Assembly: GCA_963725315.1 (NCBI GenBank)
Contig: CAVRYA010000003.1
Span: 220,198 to 284,197, forward strand
Origin: JBBRHQ01 sp963725315
GTDB taxonomy: Bacteria > Actinomycetota > Thermoleophilia > Solirubrobacterales > 70-9
DNA: 64,000 nt
Direction of reading: 5' to 3'
A program made the translations under genes and the position numbers. A model generated the notes under the pieces. That model worked only from the letters and a program-made list of their open reading frames with translations. It did no database searches and was not told the origin of the DNA. Below, in pieces: positions 41,607-49,931 of this stretch (the stretch's first letter is position 1; each line of letters begins with the position of its first letter).

Positions 41607-43034
41607 ATGGCCGACTCTTCGAAAAGCGAGGGGCGCGGGCCCGGTCCCGGCCCGGGCGCTCCGCAGCCCAGCCCTGGCCAGCCGCGCTGGTGGCACGACC
41701 GCCGCAAGCTCTGGACGGCGATCGGCGGCGGGGTTGTGCTGATCGCAGCGGTCGCCTTCGCGGCCTACGAGCTCTTCAAGCGACCCGACGACGTCAACAA
41801 CGGCAAAGAGGTCCCCTTCAAGCAGGAGAAGCGCCAACAGATCCTCAAGACCACCAACTGGCCGATGTTCGGCTTCGACCGCGCCCGCACCCGCTGGCTG
41901 CCCGCCAACCGGGTCAAGCCTCCCTACAAGGAGCTGTGGAAGCACGGCGGCAAGCCGCTGATCGAGTTCCCGCCGATCTTCGTCAAGGCGCACGGCCTCT
42001 GCGACAAGCGCACCAAGCTCGGCTGCGGCGGGCGGCTCTTCTACGTCGACAACAACGGCTTCGCCTACTCGCTCGACGCCGACACGGGCAAGGTGATCTG
42101 GCACCGCCGCATCGCGGAGCTGAACGCCTCCTCCCCCACCTACTCGCGGGGCAGGCTGTTCATCGTCAACCTGGTGCCGGGGCAGATCGTCAGCCTGGAC
42201 GCCGCCACCGGGAAGACGATCTGGAAGCGCTCCCTGCCGGGGCGCTCCGAATCCTCGCCCGTGGTGGTCGGCAGGCGGGTCTTCTTCGGCGACGAGGACG
42301 GCACCCTGCGGGCCTTCTCCACCCGCAACGGCCAGACGATCTGGAGCACGGTACTGGCGGGCGCGATCAAGGCCGGGCCGGCCTACAGGCACGGCGTCCT
42401 CTTCGTCGGCGACTACGGCGGGGAGATGTCGGCGGTGAAGGCGCGAAACGGCCAGATCAAGTGGCAGGCGGGCTCGCAGGGCCTCAGCTTCAGCCGCACG
42501 GGCGAGTTCTACTCGACCCCGGCGGTGGCCTTCGGCCGCGTCTACAGCGGCAACAACGACGGCCGCGTCTACAGCTTCGACGAGAAGACCGGGGAGCTCG
42601 CCTGGACCCAGTCCACCGGCGGCTACGTATACCCGGGTCCGGCGGTCGCCGACACCCCCCAGATGCCGCCCACGGTCTACATCGGCTCCTACGACGGCAA
42701 CATCTACGCGCTCGACGCGAAGACCGGGGCCGAGCGCTGGTCGCACTCGCTGGGAGGGCCGGTGATCGGCTCGCTCAGCGTGATCGGCAAGACCGTCTAC
42801 ATCGCCACCTTCGAGGGCACGACGACCTACGGCTTCAAGCTGACCAACGGCCAGAGGAAGTTCCGCTTCAAGACCGGCGCCTACATGCCGGTGATCTCCG
42901 ACGGCAGGCGCATCTACCTGACCGGGTATTCGAGCATCTACGCGCTGCAGCCGGTGAAGGAGAAGCAGAAGCAGAAGGGCGCCGGCAGCGGTGGATCCGC
43001 GGGTTCCGGATCGGATCGCGGCCAGGCGCCGTGA
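41607..43034 (+). CDS. membrane-anchored PQQ-type beta-propeller protein
   Basis: 475 aa. A Pro/Gly-rich N-terminus and one membrane helix (GGVVLIAAVAFAAYELF) anchor an outer beta-propeller. The blades carry repeats such as SLDADTGKVIWHRRI, SLDAATGKTIWKRSL, SFDEKTGELAWTQ and ALDAKTGAERWSHSL. Probably an extracytoplasmic scaffold like BamB-type propellers, not necessarily a dehydrogenase. A deacetylase gene starts inside its last 44 bases. Confidence 0.85.
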   Translation: MADSSKSEGRGPGPGPGAPQPSPGQPRWWHDRRKLWTAIGGGVVLIAAVAFAAYELFKRPDDVNNGKEVPFKQEKRQQILKTTNWPMFGFDRARTRWLPANRVKPPYKELWKHGGKPLIEFPPIFVKAHGLCDKRTKLGCGGRLFYVDNNGFAYSLDADTGKVIWHRRIAELNASSPTYSRGRLFIVNLVPGQIVSLDAATGKTIWKRSLPGRSESSPVVVGRRVFFGDEDGTLRAFSTRNGQTIWSTVLAGAIKAGPAYRHGVLFVGDYGGEMSAVKARNGQIKWQAGSQGLSFSRTGEFYSTPAVAFGRVYSGNNDGRVYSFDEKTGELAWTQSTGGYVYPGPAVADTPQMPPTVYIGSYDGNIYALDAKTGAERWSHSLGGPVIGSLSVIGKTVYIATFEGTTTYGFKLTNGQRKFRFKTGAYMPVISDGRRIYLTGYSSIYALQPVKEKQKQKGAGSGGSAGSGSDRGQAP

Positions 43035-43926
43035 GTCGGCGCGGCGCCTGAGGCGCAGGCGCCTGACGGCTCTGGCGGCGCTCGCCCTCGCCGCCGTGGC
43101 GGTCGTGGCCGTGCTGGCCCTGGGCGGCCGCGACGGCAGCGACGAGCCCGCCGGGCGGGCCAGCGCTGCCGCCACCGGCGGGGGCAGCCCCGGCGGCGCG
43201 GCAGGCGCCGGGGCCGGCGGCTCGAAGCTGGTCGCCAACGCGACCCCGCAGCCCGACTGGCAAGCCCACACCGGACCCGTACCGATCCTCGAGTACCACG
43301 TCCTCGGCGCTGCGCCCGCGGACGCGCCCTACCCCGAGCTCTACGTCACCCGGCCCGATTTCCGCCGCCAGATGGATTGGCTCGAACGCCAGGGGTTCGA
43401 GGCGGTCACCCTCGACCAGGTGCAGGAGGCCTGGTATCGGGGCGGGACGCTGCCGCCGAAGCCGGTCGTGATCTCCTTCGACGACGGCTACCGCCCCCAG
43501 TTCACCTACGCCCTGCCCGAGCTGCGAAAGCACGGCTGGGCGGGAGTGCTCAACCTCAAGGCCGAGGGCTCGGACCTCTACACCAGCAACGTCGAGGCGA
43601 TGATCGCGGCCGGCTGGGAGCTGGCCTCGCACACGATCAGCCACCCCGACCTGACCACGGTGGACGCGGCCACCCTGAGGCGCGAGGTGGCGGGCTCGAG
43701 AGCGCTTCTGCGCCGCACCTACGGCGTGCCGGTGAACAACTTCTGCTACCCGTCGGGCCGCTACGACGCTGCCGTGATCGCCGCCGTGCGGGCCGCAGGC
43801 TACGCCGGCGCGACGACCGAGGTGCCGGGCCTCGCGGACCGCGAGCACCCCTACGAGCTGAAGCGCCTCGAGGTCCTCGGATCATTCGGAGTCTCCGGCC
43901 TGGTCTCTGCCCTGGCCAGCGCCTGA
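42991..43926 (+). CDS. polysaccharide deacetylase (CE4)
   Basis: 311 aa from GTG 42991, overlapping the propeller gene by 44 bp. An Arg-rich N-terminus and a membrane helix (LTALAALALAAVAVVAVLAL) are followed by the NodB domain: VVISFDDGYRPQF, SHTISHPDL metal-binding His pair, and FCYPSGRYDAAV. Expected at the cell surface, removing N-acetyl groups from wall polysaccharide or peptidoglycan. Confidence 0.9.
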   Translation: MDPRVPDRIAARRRESARRLRRRRLTALAALALAAVAVVAVLALGGRDGSDEPAGRASAAATGGGSPGGAAGAGAGGSKLVANATPQPDWQAHTGPVPILEYHVLGAAPADAPYPELYVTRPDFRRQMDWLERQGFEAVTLDQVQEAWYRGGTLPPKPVVISFDDGYRPQFTYALPELRKHGWAGVLNLKAEGSDLYTSNVEAMIAAGWELASHTISHPDLTTVDAATLRREVAGSRALLRRTYGVPVNNFCYPSGRYDAAVIAAVRAAGYAGATTEVPGLADREHPYELKRLEVLGSFGVSGLVSALASA

Positions 43927-43935
43927 GCCCATTCT

Positions 43936-43984
43936 GTCGAGTGGACGAAGTCAGCAGAAGGGGAGAGGATTTCGTCCACTCGAC
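43936..43984. repeat. stem-loop of dispersed family R4, copy b (probable two-way terminator)
   Basis: Perfect 14-bp inverted repeat (GTCGAGTGGACGAA, 43936-43949, with 43971-43984). It lies between the convergent deacetylase and hisF stops. Thirteen bases of the stem are identical to 4749-4761. Confidence 0.8.
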
Positions 43985-43987
43985 CCC

Positions 43988-44746
43988 TTAGAGCCGGACG
44001 GGGATGCCGTCGGCTGCCATCCGCCGCTTCGCCTCCTCGATCGTGAAGGTGCCGTAGTGGAAGATCGAGGCGCACAGCACGGCGTCGGCTCGGCCCTCTG
44101 AGATCGCCTCGCTGAGGTGCTCGAGGCGCCCGGCGCCGCCCGAGGCGATCACCGGGACGCCCACCGCGTCGGCGATCGCTCGGGTCAGTTCCAGGTCGTA
44201 GCCGTCGCTGGTGCCGTCGCGGTCCATGCTCGTCAGCAGCACCTCCCCCGCCCCCCTCCCACTCGCCTCGCGGGCCCAGGCCAGCGCCTCGCGTCCCTCG
44301 ACCCGCTGCCGCCCCCCGTTGACGTAGACGCCCCAACCCTCGGCCTCGCGCTTGGCGTCGATCGCGATCACCACGCACTGCGCGCCGAAGGTCTCGGCCA
44401 GCTCGTCGAGCAGCTCGGGCCGACCCAGGGCGGCGGAGTTGACCGAGACCTTGTCGGCGCCGGCGTCGAGCACCGCCTGCGCGTCTTCGACCGAGCGGAT
44501 GCCGCCCCCGATCGTGAACGGGATGAAGACGTTGTCCGCGGTGCGGCGGGCCAGCTCGACGATCGTCTCTCGACGCTGGTGCGAGGCGGTGATGTCGAGA
44601 AAGACCAGCTCGTCGGCCCCCTCCGCGTCGTAGCGCTCGGCCAGCTCGACCGGGTCGCCCGCGTCGCGCAGGCCGACGAAGTTGGTGCCCTTGACGACGC
44701 GTCCTGCGTCGACGTCGAGGCACGGGATGACTCGCTTCAGGACCAT
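43988..44746 (-). CDS. hisF: imidazole glycerol phosphate synthase, cyclase subunit
   Basis: 252 aa from ATG 44746 (MVLKRVIPCLDVDAGRVVKG). TIM barrel with both catalytic Asp residues (CLDV and VVIAIDAKREAEGW). With HisH it makes IGP and AICAR. It is separated from hisA by a 99-bp gap, unlike the other his genes, which overlap. Confidence 0.95.
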   Translation of the reverse strand: MVLKRVIPCLDVDAGRVVKGTNFVGLRDAGDPVELAERYDAEGADELVFLDITASHQRRETIVELARRTADNVFIPFTIGGGIRSVEDAQAVLDAGADKVSVNSAALGRPELLDELAETFGAQCVVIAIDAKREAEGWGVYVNGGRQRVEGREALAWAREASGRGAGEVLLTSMDRDGTSDGYDLELTRAIADAVGVPVIASGGAGRLEHLSEAISEGRADAVLCASIFHYGTFTIEEAKRRMAADGIPVRL

Positions 44747-44845
44747 CGGGGAGAGGCTACGCGGCGCGAGCAATCATGAGTCAACCCGTCGGCGAGAGTT
44801 CAATATGTCACCTCATCGGTGCTCGAGATACCAATCGCGGGAGGC

Positions 44846-45574
44846 TCATCGGGTTGACAGGGCCGCCTTCGCTTCGGCAACGGTGAAGCGCTCCTCGTAG
44901 AGGGCCCGACCGACGATCACCCCGGTGGCGTTGGCCGGCGCAGAGGCCGCCAGGGCGCGGAGGTCAGCGAGGTCCCCGACACCACCGGAGTAGAGAACCT
45001 CCGACGGGGTCGCCGCCGCGACCCGCTCGAGCTCCTCCAGGCCGGGCCCCTGCATCGTCCCGTCCACCTCTATCGGGGTGAAGAGGATGCGGCTGACACC
45101 CCGTTCCCCGAGCTCGGCGACGGCCTCCGCGGGGTCCGCCTCGCTGCTCTCGGTCCAGCCGGCAAGGGAGACCCTGCCGCCTCGCGCGTCGACCGAGACT
45201 ACGACCCGCTCTCCATGCTCGGCGAGCATCCGCCCCAGGAACTCGGGGTCGCGGAGCGCCGCGGTGCCGATCACGACGCGTTCGGCCCCGGCGCGGAGGA
45301 CGCCGGCGACCGATGTGGGGTCGCGCAGACCGCCGCCGACCTGGATCGGACAGCTGACCGCGGCGGCGATTCTGCGAACCGCGTCGATGTTCTGCGGCGT
45401 CCCGCTCCTCGCCCCGTCGAGGTCGACGACGTGCAGGAAGGCGGCGCCCCCGCCGGCCCAGCGCGCCGCGGCGTCGACCGGGTCGGCGTCGTAGCGCGTC
45501 TCGCGAGCGTAGTCGCCCTGGGTGAGGCGCACGGCGCCCCCGCCGCGGATGTCGATCGCCGGGTAGAGGATCAC
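44846..45574 (-). CDS. hisA: phosphoribosyl-ProFAR isomerase
   Basis: 242 aa from GTG 45574, which overlaps the hisH stop (GTGA). Half-barrel repeats YPAIDIRGGGAVRLTQGDY and ILFTPIEVDGTMQGPGLEEL carry the catalytic Asp residues. Fourth step of histidine synthesis. In some actinobacteria the enzyme (PriA) also serves tryptophan synthesis; sequence alone does not decide that here. Confidence 0.94.
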   Translation of the reverse strand: MILYPAIDIRGGGAVRLTQGDYARETRYDADPVDAAARWAGGGAAFLHVVDLDGARSGTPQNIDAVRRIAAAVSCPIQVGGGLRDPTSVAGVLRAGAERVVIGTAALRDPEFLGRMLAEHGERVVVSVDARGGRVSLAGWTESSEADPAEAVAELGERGVSRILFTPIEVDGTMQGPGLEELERVAAATPSEVLYSGGVGDLADLRALAASAPANATGVIVGRALYEERFTVAEAKAALSTR

Positions 45575-46200
45575 GCCGCCGAGAGCGTGCGGGCGCAGAA
45601 TCCGGCGAAGTTGGCGAGCAGCGCCAGCCCTGCGGCGCTCGACTTCTCCGGGTGGAACTGGACGCCGAACACCTTGTCGCGCTGCACCGCGCAGGCGAAG
45701 CGCTCGCCGTGGGCGACGGTCCCGATCACCTCGTCCTCTCGCGGCCGCACCGCGAAGGAGTGGACGAAGTAGAAGGGGGTCCCGGGGTCGATCCCCAGCG
45801 GCAGCGGCGAGACCTGCTCCCACTCCACCGGCGACCAGCCGATGTGCGGGACCTTGAGCCCGCCGGCGTCGATCTCGGTCACCTCGCCCTCCAGCAGCCC
45901 GAGCCCGGCCGAGCCGCCGAGCTCGGTCGAAGACTCGAACAGGAGCTGCAGCCCCAGGCAGATGCCAAGGATCGGGACTCCGGCCTCGTTTCGCTCCTCG
46001 ACCAGCTCGTCCAGCCCGGCCTCGCGGATCCGCTCCATCGCCTTCGGGAAGGCGCCGACCCCGGGCAGGATGATCCCGTCGGAGCGCCTCGCGACCGCCG
46101 GGTCCGCGGTGACCTCCGCCTCGGCCCCGACGTGCTCGAGCGCCTTCGCGACCGAGCGCAGGTTGCCCATCCCGTAGTTGAGGATGGCGATCCGGATCAA
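45571..46200 (-). CDS. hisH: imidazole glycerol phosphate synthase, glutaminase subunit
   Basis: 209 aa from TTG 46200, which overlaps the hisB stop (TTGA). Class I amidotransferase triad: Cys in ILGICLGLQLLFE, then VFGVQFHPEKSS with His and Glu. It feeds ammonia to HisF. The TTG start, forced by the overlap, fits the family N-terminus IRIAILNYGMGNLRSV. Confidence 0.94.
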   Translation of the reverse strand: MIRIAILNYGMGNLRSVAKALEHVGAEAEVTADPAVARRSDGIILPGVGAFPKAMERIREAGLDELVEERNEAGVPILGICLGLQLLFESSTELGGSAGLGLLEGEVTEIDAGGLKVPHIGWSPVEWEQVSPLPLGIDPGTPFYFVHSFAVRPREDEVIGTVAHGERFACAVQRDKVFGVQFHPEKSSAAGLALLANFAGFCARTLSAA

Positions 46201-46784
46201 CCGCCGAGGCTCCCCTTGGTGCTCGGTATCCCGCTCTCCGCGGGGTCGATCGCGGCCGCACTGCGCAGTGCCCGGGCGAACGCCTTGAAGGAGGCCTCGA
46301 TCATGTGGTGCGCGTTGGTGCCCCTGAGCACGGAGATGTGCAGGGTCACCTTGGCCGAGGCGGCGAAGGCGCGGAAGAACTCTTCGGCGAGGTCCGTGTC
46401 GAAGCCGGCGATCGAGGTTGCCGGGAGGTCCGCCTCGTAAACGCACAGTGGCCGGCCCGAGATGTCGATCGCGCACTCGGCAAGGGACTCGTCCATCGGC
46501 ACCAGCGCCGAGCCGTAGCGGCGGATCCCGGAGCGGTCGTCGAGGGCGACGTCGACCGCCTGCCCGAGGACGATCCCGACGTCCTCGACCGTGTGGTGAG
46601 CGCCGGTATCGAGGTCGCCGCTTGCCTCGACCCGCAGACCGAGGTGACCGTGGCGGGCGACCAGGTCGAGCATGTGATCGAGGAACCCGACCCCGGTCGA
46701 GATCTCCGCGGCGCCGCCGTCGAGGTCCACCGAGACGCGGATCTCGGTCTCCTTCGTCTTCCTCGATTGCTCGGCCGCTCTCAT
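46197..46784 (-). CDS. hisB: imidazoleglycerol-phosphate dehydratase
   Basis: 195 aa, single-function form. Manganese-binding His clusters are present in FLDHMLDLVARHGHL, GAHHTVEDVGIVLG and GTNAHHMIEASFKAFARAL. Start ATG 46784 overlaps the hisD stop (ATGA). hisC, usually found between hisD and hisB in actinobacteria, is absent here. Confidence 0.95.
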   Translation of the reverse strand: MRAAEQSRKTKETEIRVSVDLDGGAAEISTGVGFLDHMLDLVARHGHLGLRVEASGDLDTGAHHTVEDVGIVLGQAVDVALDDRSGIRRYGSALVPMDESLAECAIDISGRPLCVYEADLPATSIAGFDTDLAEEFFRAFAASAKVTLHISVLRGTNAHHMIEASFKAFARALRSAAAIDPAESGIPSTKGSLGG

Positions 46785-48049
46785 CGTCTCACCGTTCCGG
46801 ACTCGCCGTGGACGGGCAGTCCCTCGGCCCGGGCGAGCGCGTCCGTGTGGGGCGCCAGGGCCTCGGCCGCAGCGCGGGGCAAGCTTACATTCGCGATCCG
46901 GCGCCTGAACGCGCTCGGCCCCAGCGGGCCCTGGAAGTGCCCGGCGCCCCCCGTTGGAAGCACGTGGTTGGATCCGGCCGCATAGTCGCCGAAGGCGGTG
47001 GCAGCGTACTCGCCGATGAACACGCAGCCGGCGGTCGTCACGGATGCGGCCTGGATCTCCGCGTCCTCGGTGGCGATCTGAAGGTGCTCGGGCGCGTAGG
47101 CGTTGGCCAGGGCGAGGGCGGCGTCGGTGTCGGGAACGGCGATCAGGGCGAGGGCGGCGTCGGGGACGCTGGACCGCGAGTCCGCCAGCTTCGCGACCCG
47201 CTCCGCCAGGGAGTCGAGGATCCGCGTCTCCACGGCAGCCGCGACCAGCGGCGAATCGGCGCCATGCTCGGCCTGCGCGCAGAGGTCGAGCGCGACCCAC
47301 TCGATCCTGGCGCTCTCGCCGAGGATCACCATCAGCTCGGAGGGTCCGGCGATGCCGTCGATCCCGACCTGCCCGAAGAGCTGGCGCTTGGCCTCCTGCG
47401 TGTAGGGGTTGCCGGGCCCGGCAACCAGATCGACCGGGGAGATCGTCTCGGTGCCGATCGCGAGCGCGGCGATCGCCTGCGCTCCGCCCGCGGCGTAGAT
47501 CTCATCGACGCCGGCCTCGTCACAGGCCGCCAGCACGGCGGCGCTGAGGTGACCCTCGCGCCCGGGGGGTGACGCCAGCGCGATTCGTCCCACACCGGCG
47601 ACCCGGGCCGGGATCGCGCACATCAGCGCGCTCGAGGCGAGAGCCGCCCCGCCGCCCGGGACGTAGATCCCGGCGCTGCCGACTGCGATCTCGCGGATCG
47701 CCACGGTATGTCCCTGGGGCAGTTCGACCGCGACGGGTTCCGCGGCGAGCTGGCTCTCGGCGACGAGGCGGATGTTGGCCGCGGCGACCCGCAGGGCCTC
47801 GAGGAAGCTGCTGTCGAGGGTGGCCGAGGCCGACTGAATCTCCTCGACCGGGATTCTGAGGCTATGCGGGCGGACCCCGTCGAAGCGCTCCCCCAGCTCG
47901 AGCACCGCCTTGTCCCCGCCTTCGCGCACCGCGGCGACGATCTCGGCCACGTCGGTCGCGACCGACGTCTGGGCGGCGGCGTCCGGGCGCAAGCGGGCCG
48001 CCAGCCGGACGGGGTCGGCGCCGTCCCAGTCGATCCTGGTGATCCTCAT
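46781..48049 (-). CDS. hisD: histidinol dehydrogenase
   Basis: 422 aa. Typical blocks IYVPGGGAALASSALMCAIP, DLVAGPGNPYTQEAKRQLF, and zinc-binding AEHGADSP and APEHLQI. It oxidises histidinol to histidine in two NAD-dependent steps. ATGA overlaps on both sides tie it to hisG and hisB. Confidence 0.95.
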   Translation of the reverse strand: MRITRIDWDGADPVRLAARLRPDAAAQTSVATDVAEIVAAVREGGDKAVLELGERFDGVRPHSLRIPVEEIQSASATLDSSFLEALRVAAANIRLVAESQLAAEPVAVELPQGHTVAIREIAVGSAGIYVPGGGAALASSALMCAIPARVAGVGRIALASPPGREGHLSAAVLAACDEAGVDEIYAAGGAQAIAALAIGTETISPVDLVAGPGNPYTQEAKRQLFGQVGIDGIAGPSELMVILGESARIEWVALDLCAQAEHGADSPLVAAAVETRILDSLAERVAKLADSRSSVPDAALALIAVPDTDAALALANAYAPEHLQIATEDAEIQAASVTTAGCVFIGEYAATAFGDYAAGSNHVLPTGGAGHFQGPLGPSAFRRRIANVSLPRAAAEALAPHTDALARAEGLPVHGESGTVRR

Positions 48050-48732
48050 GGCGGGCTCGCGGCGCTCGCCTGCTTCAGCTTCGCCGTCAGCTCGTCGACC
48101 TCGTCGGCGCGGAGCTTGTGGGCGACCCGGTTGGCGACGAAGCGGGCCGTGCAGGCCGCGATCTCCTCGCGGACCTCGAGGTTGTTCTCCTTCAGCGTGC
48201 GGCCGCTGGCGACGAGGTCGACGATCCCGTCCGCCAGGCCGGCCAGCGGCGCCAGCTCGACCGAGCCCTTGACTTCGATCACCTCGGCCTGGCGGCCACT
48301 CTGCTCGAAGTGGCGCTCGGCGACCCGGGGGTACTTGGTCGCGATCCGCATCGTCCCGAGGCGGCGGTCGGATTCGCCCAGACGGGTGTCGCCGATCCTC
48401 CCGGCGAGGACCATCCGGCAGTCACCGAAGCCGAGGTCCAGCAGCTCGTAGACCATCCGGTCGGACTGCTCCAGCAGCACGTCCTTGCCGGTGATGCCGA
48501 CGTCCGCCGCGCCCGCCTCGACGTAGGTCGGGACGTCGGAGGGGCGCATCGTCACCAGGGTGATCTCCCCCACTTCGAAGATCAGCGAGCGCGAGTCGCT
48601 GCGTAGCTCGGAGGTCGGGATGCCGGCCGCGTCGAGCAGGTCCAGCGTCCCCTCGTACAGCGCCCCCCGAGGGACGGCGAGCTTCAGCGGCCCATCGGCC
48701 TTCGGGCCGAGCGAGGCGGCTACCTGGGTCAC
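48046..48732 (-). CDS. hisG: ATP phosphoribosyltransferase, short (HisZ-dependent) form
   Basis: 228 aa. It carries the catalytic domains (KLAVPRGALYEGTLDLLDAA, AADVGITGKDVLLEQ, IVDLVASGRTLKENNL) but lacks the C-terminal ACT-like regulatory domain of the long form (about 290 aa). Short HisG needs HisZ for activity and histidine feedback, and hisZ lies immediately upstream with a four-base overlap. Confidence 0.94.
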   Translation of the reverse strand: MTQVAASLGPKADGPLKLAVPRGALYEGTLDLLDAAGIPTSELRSDSRSLIFEVGEITLVTMRPSDVPTYVEAGAADVGITGKDVLLEQSDRMVYELLDLGFGDCRMVLAGRIGDTRLGESDRRLGTMRIATKYPRVAERHFEQSGRQAEVIEVKGSVELAPLAGLADGIVDLVASGRTLKENNLEVREEIAACTARFVANRVAHKLRADEVDELTAKLKQASAASPP

Positions 48733-49742
48733 GTCCCCTCCCGGCTTGCCTCGGGCCGATCCCGCCGGCGCTCCTCCTCGAGCAGCGCCACGTGCACCCG
48801 TTCCAGGTAGAGGGCGAAGCCGGCCGCCGGCAGGTCGACGCCGAACCTCGAGATCAGCTGGTCGTAGCGTCCGCCGCCGCCGAGGACGTGGCCGAGCGCG
48901 GGGTCGTAGACCTCGAGGATCGCGCCGCTGTAGTAGCCGAGCTCACGCAGCAGCCCGAGGTCGATCTGGACCCTGTCCGCCGCCCCCCTGGCCTCGAGGG
49001 CGTCGAATGTCTCCTGCAGCCGGGTGATCGCCCGCTCGACCGCCCCTCCGCCGATCTCCCGCGCCTCGGCAAGGACCTCGCGACCGCCCCGCATCTGGCT
49101 CAACGCGACCAGGGTGCCGCGCTGCTCCGAGCTGACCCCCTCCAGCTCACCCAGCTCCTGCTCGAGGCCGACCAGGTCGTGGGTGGCGAGCCTCCCGAGG
49201 ACCGCATTCCGCGCCTCCCCCTCGACCCCCAGCTCGGAGAGGAGCTGGCGGAAGAGGTCGGAGTCACCGAGGCCGATCACCGCCCGGTCGAGACCCGCCG
49301 CGCCGAGGGCGGCGCCGAGGACCTCGACCACCTCCGCGGTCCCTTGCGGCGCCGGTGAGCCGATCAGCTCGATACCCGCCTGGGAGAACTCCCGCATCTG
49401 ACCCCGCTGCGGGCGCACGGCGCGGAACAGGTTGGCGATGTAGCAGAGCCGGATCGGCGGATCGGCGCCGGCATAGCGGTTGGCGATCAGGCGGGCGATC
49501 GGGATCGTCATGTCGGAGCGCAGCGTCAGCAGCTCCCCGCTCTCGTCGAAGAAGCGGTAGGCGCTGCCCGCGGAGCGCCCGTTCCCGCGGGCCATCACCT
49601 CGTCGTGCTCGATCGTCGGGGTGCTCACCTCACCGTAGCCGTGGGCTTCGAACACCTCCATCAGCGCCAGGTGCAGGCGCCGCAGCTCCCGCATCTCGTC
49701 CGGGAGGATGTCGCGGGTGCCTGGTGGGATCGGATGGATCAC
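48729..49742 (-). CDS. hisZ: ATP phosphoribosyltransferase regulatory subunit (HisRS-like)
   Basis: 337 aa from GTG 49742. Class II synthetase-like core: IPPGTRDILPDEMRELR, LTLRSDMTIPIARL, YIANLFRAVRPQRGQMREFS and LGGGGRYDQLISRFG. It is shorter than HisS and lacks the anticodon-binding domain. It pairs with short HisG as the regulatory subunit. The 190-bp upstream region holds a MITE-like element. First gene of hisZGDBHA. Confidence 0.9.
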   Translation of the reverse strand: MIHPIPPGTRDILPDEMRELRRLHLALMEVFEAHGYGEVSTPTIEHDEVMARGNGRSAGSAYRFFDESGELLTLRSDMTIPIARLIANRYAGADPPIRLCYIANLFRAVRPQRGQMREFSQAGIELIGSPAPQGTAEVVEVLGAALGAAGLDRAVIGLGDSDLFRQLLSELGVEGEARNAVLGRLATHDLVGLEQELGELEGVSSEQRGTLVALSQMRGGREVLAEAREIGGGAVERAITRLQETFDALEARGAADRVQIDLGLLRELGYYSGAILEVYDPALGHVLGGGGRYDQLISRFGVDLPAAGFALYLERVHVALLEEERRRDRPEASREGT

Positions 49743-49774
49743 GCTGCGGGCCTCCGGGGGCGGCGGCGAGGCGG

Positions 49775-49927
49775 TTGACTCTGAATTCGCGTGCGCCCGG
49801 GGGCGAGCCTGGTCAAGCAGCTCAAGGACGCAGGGCGAAGCCTTTGGTGGTGCCAAAGGCGAGTCCGAGGACGCAGAGATGCGCAGGGCCAGGCGCGCCA
49901 TCCGGGTGTGCGGGGATTTGGAGTCAA
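49775..49927. mobile_element. MITE-like element with imperfect terminal inverted repeats
   Basis: TTGACTCTGAATTC at 49775-49788 faces the complement of GGATTTGGAGTCAA at 49914-49927 (seven terminal bases identical, then partial). Inside is a GCCTTTGG/CCAAAGGC hairpin (about 49840-49860) and a near-direct repeat of GGACGCAG. It lies between the murA stop and hisZ. No transposase, and target duplications are not evident. Confidence 0.45.
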
Positions 49928-49931
49928 TCGC

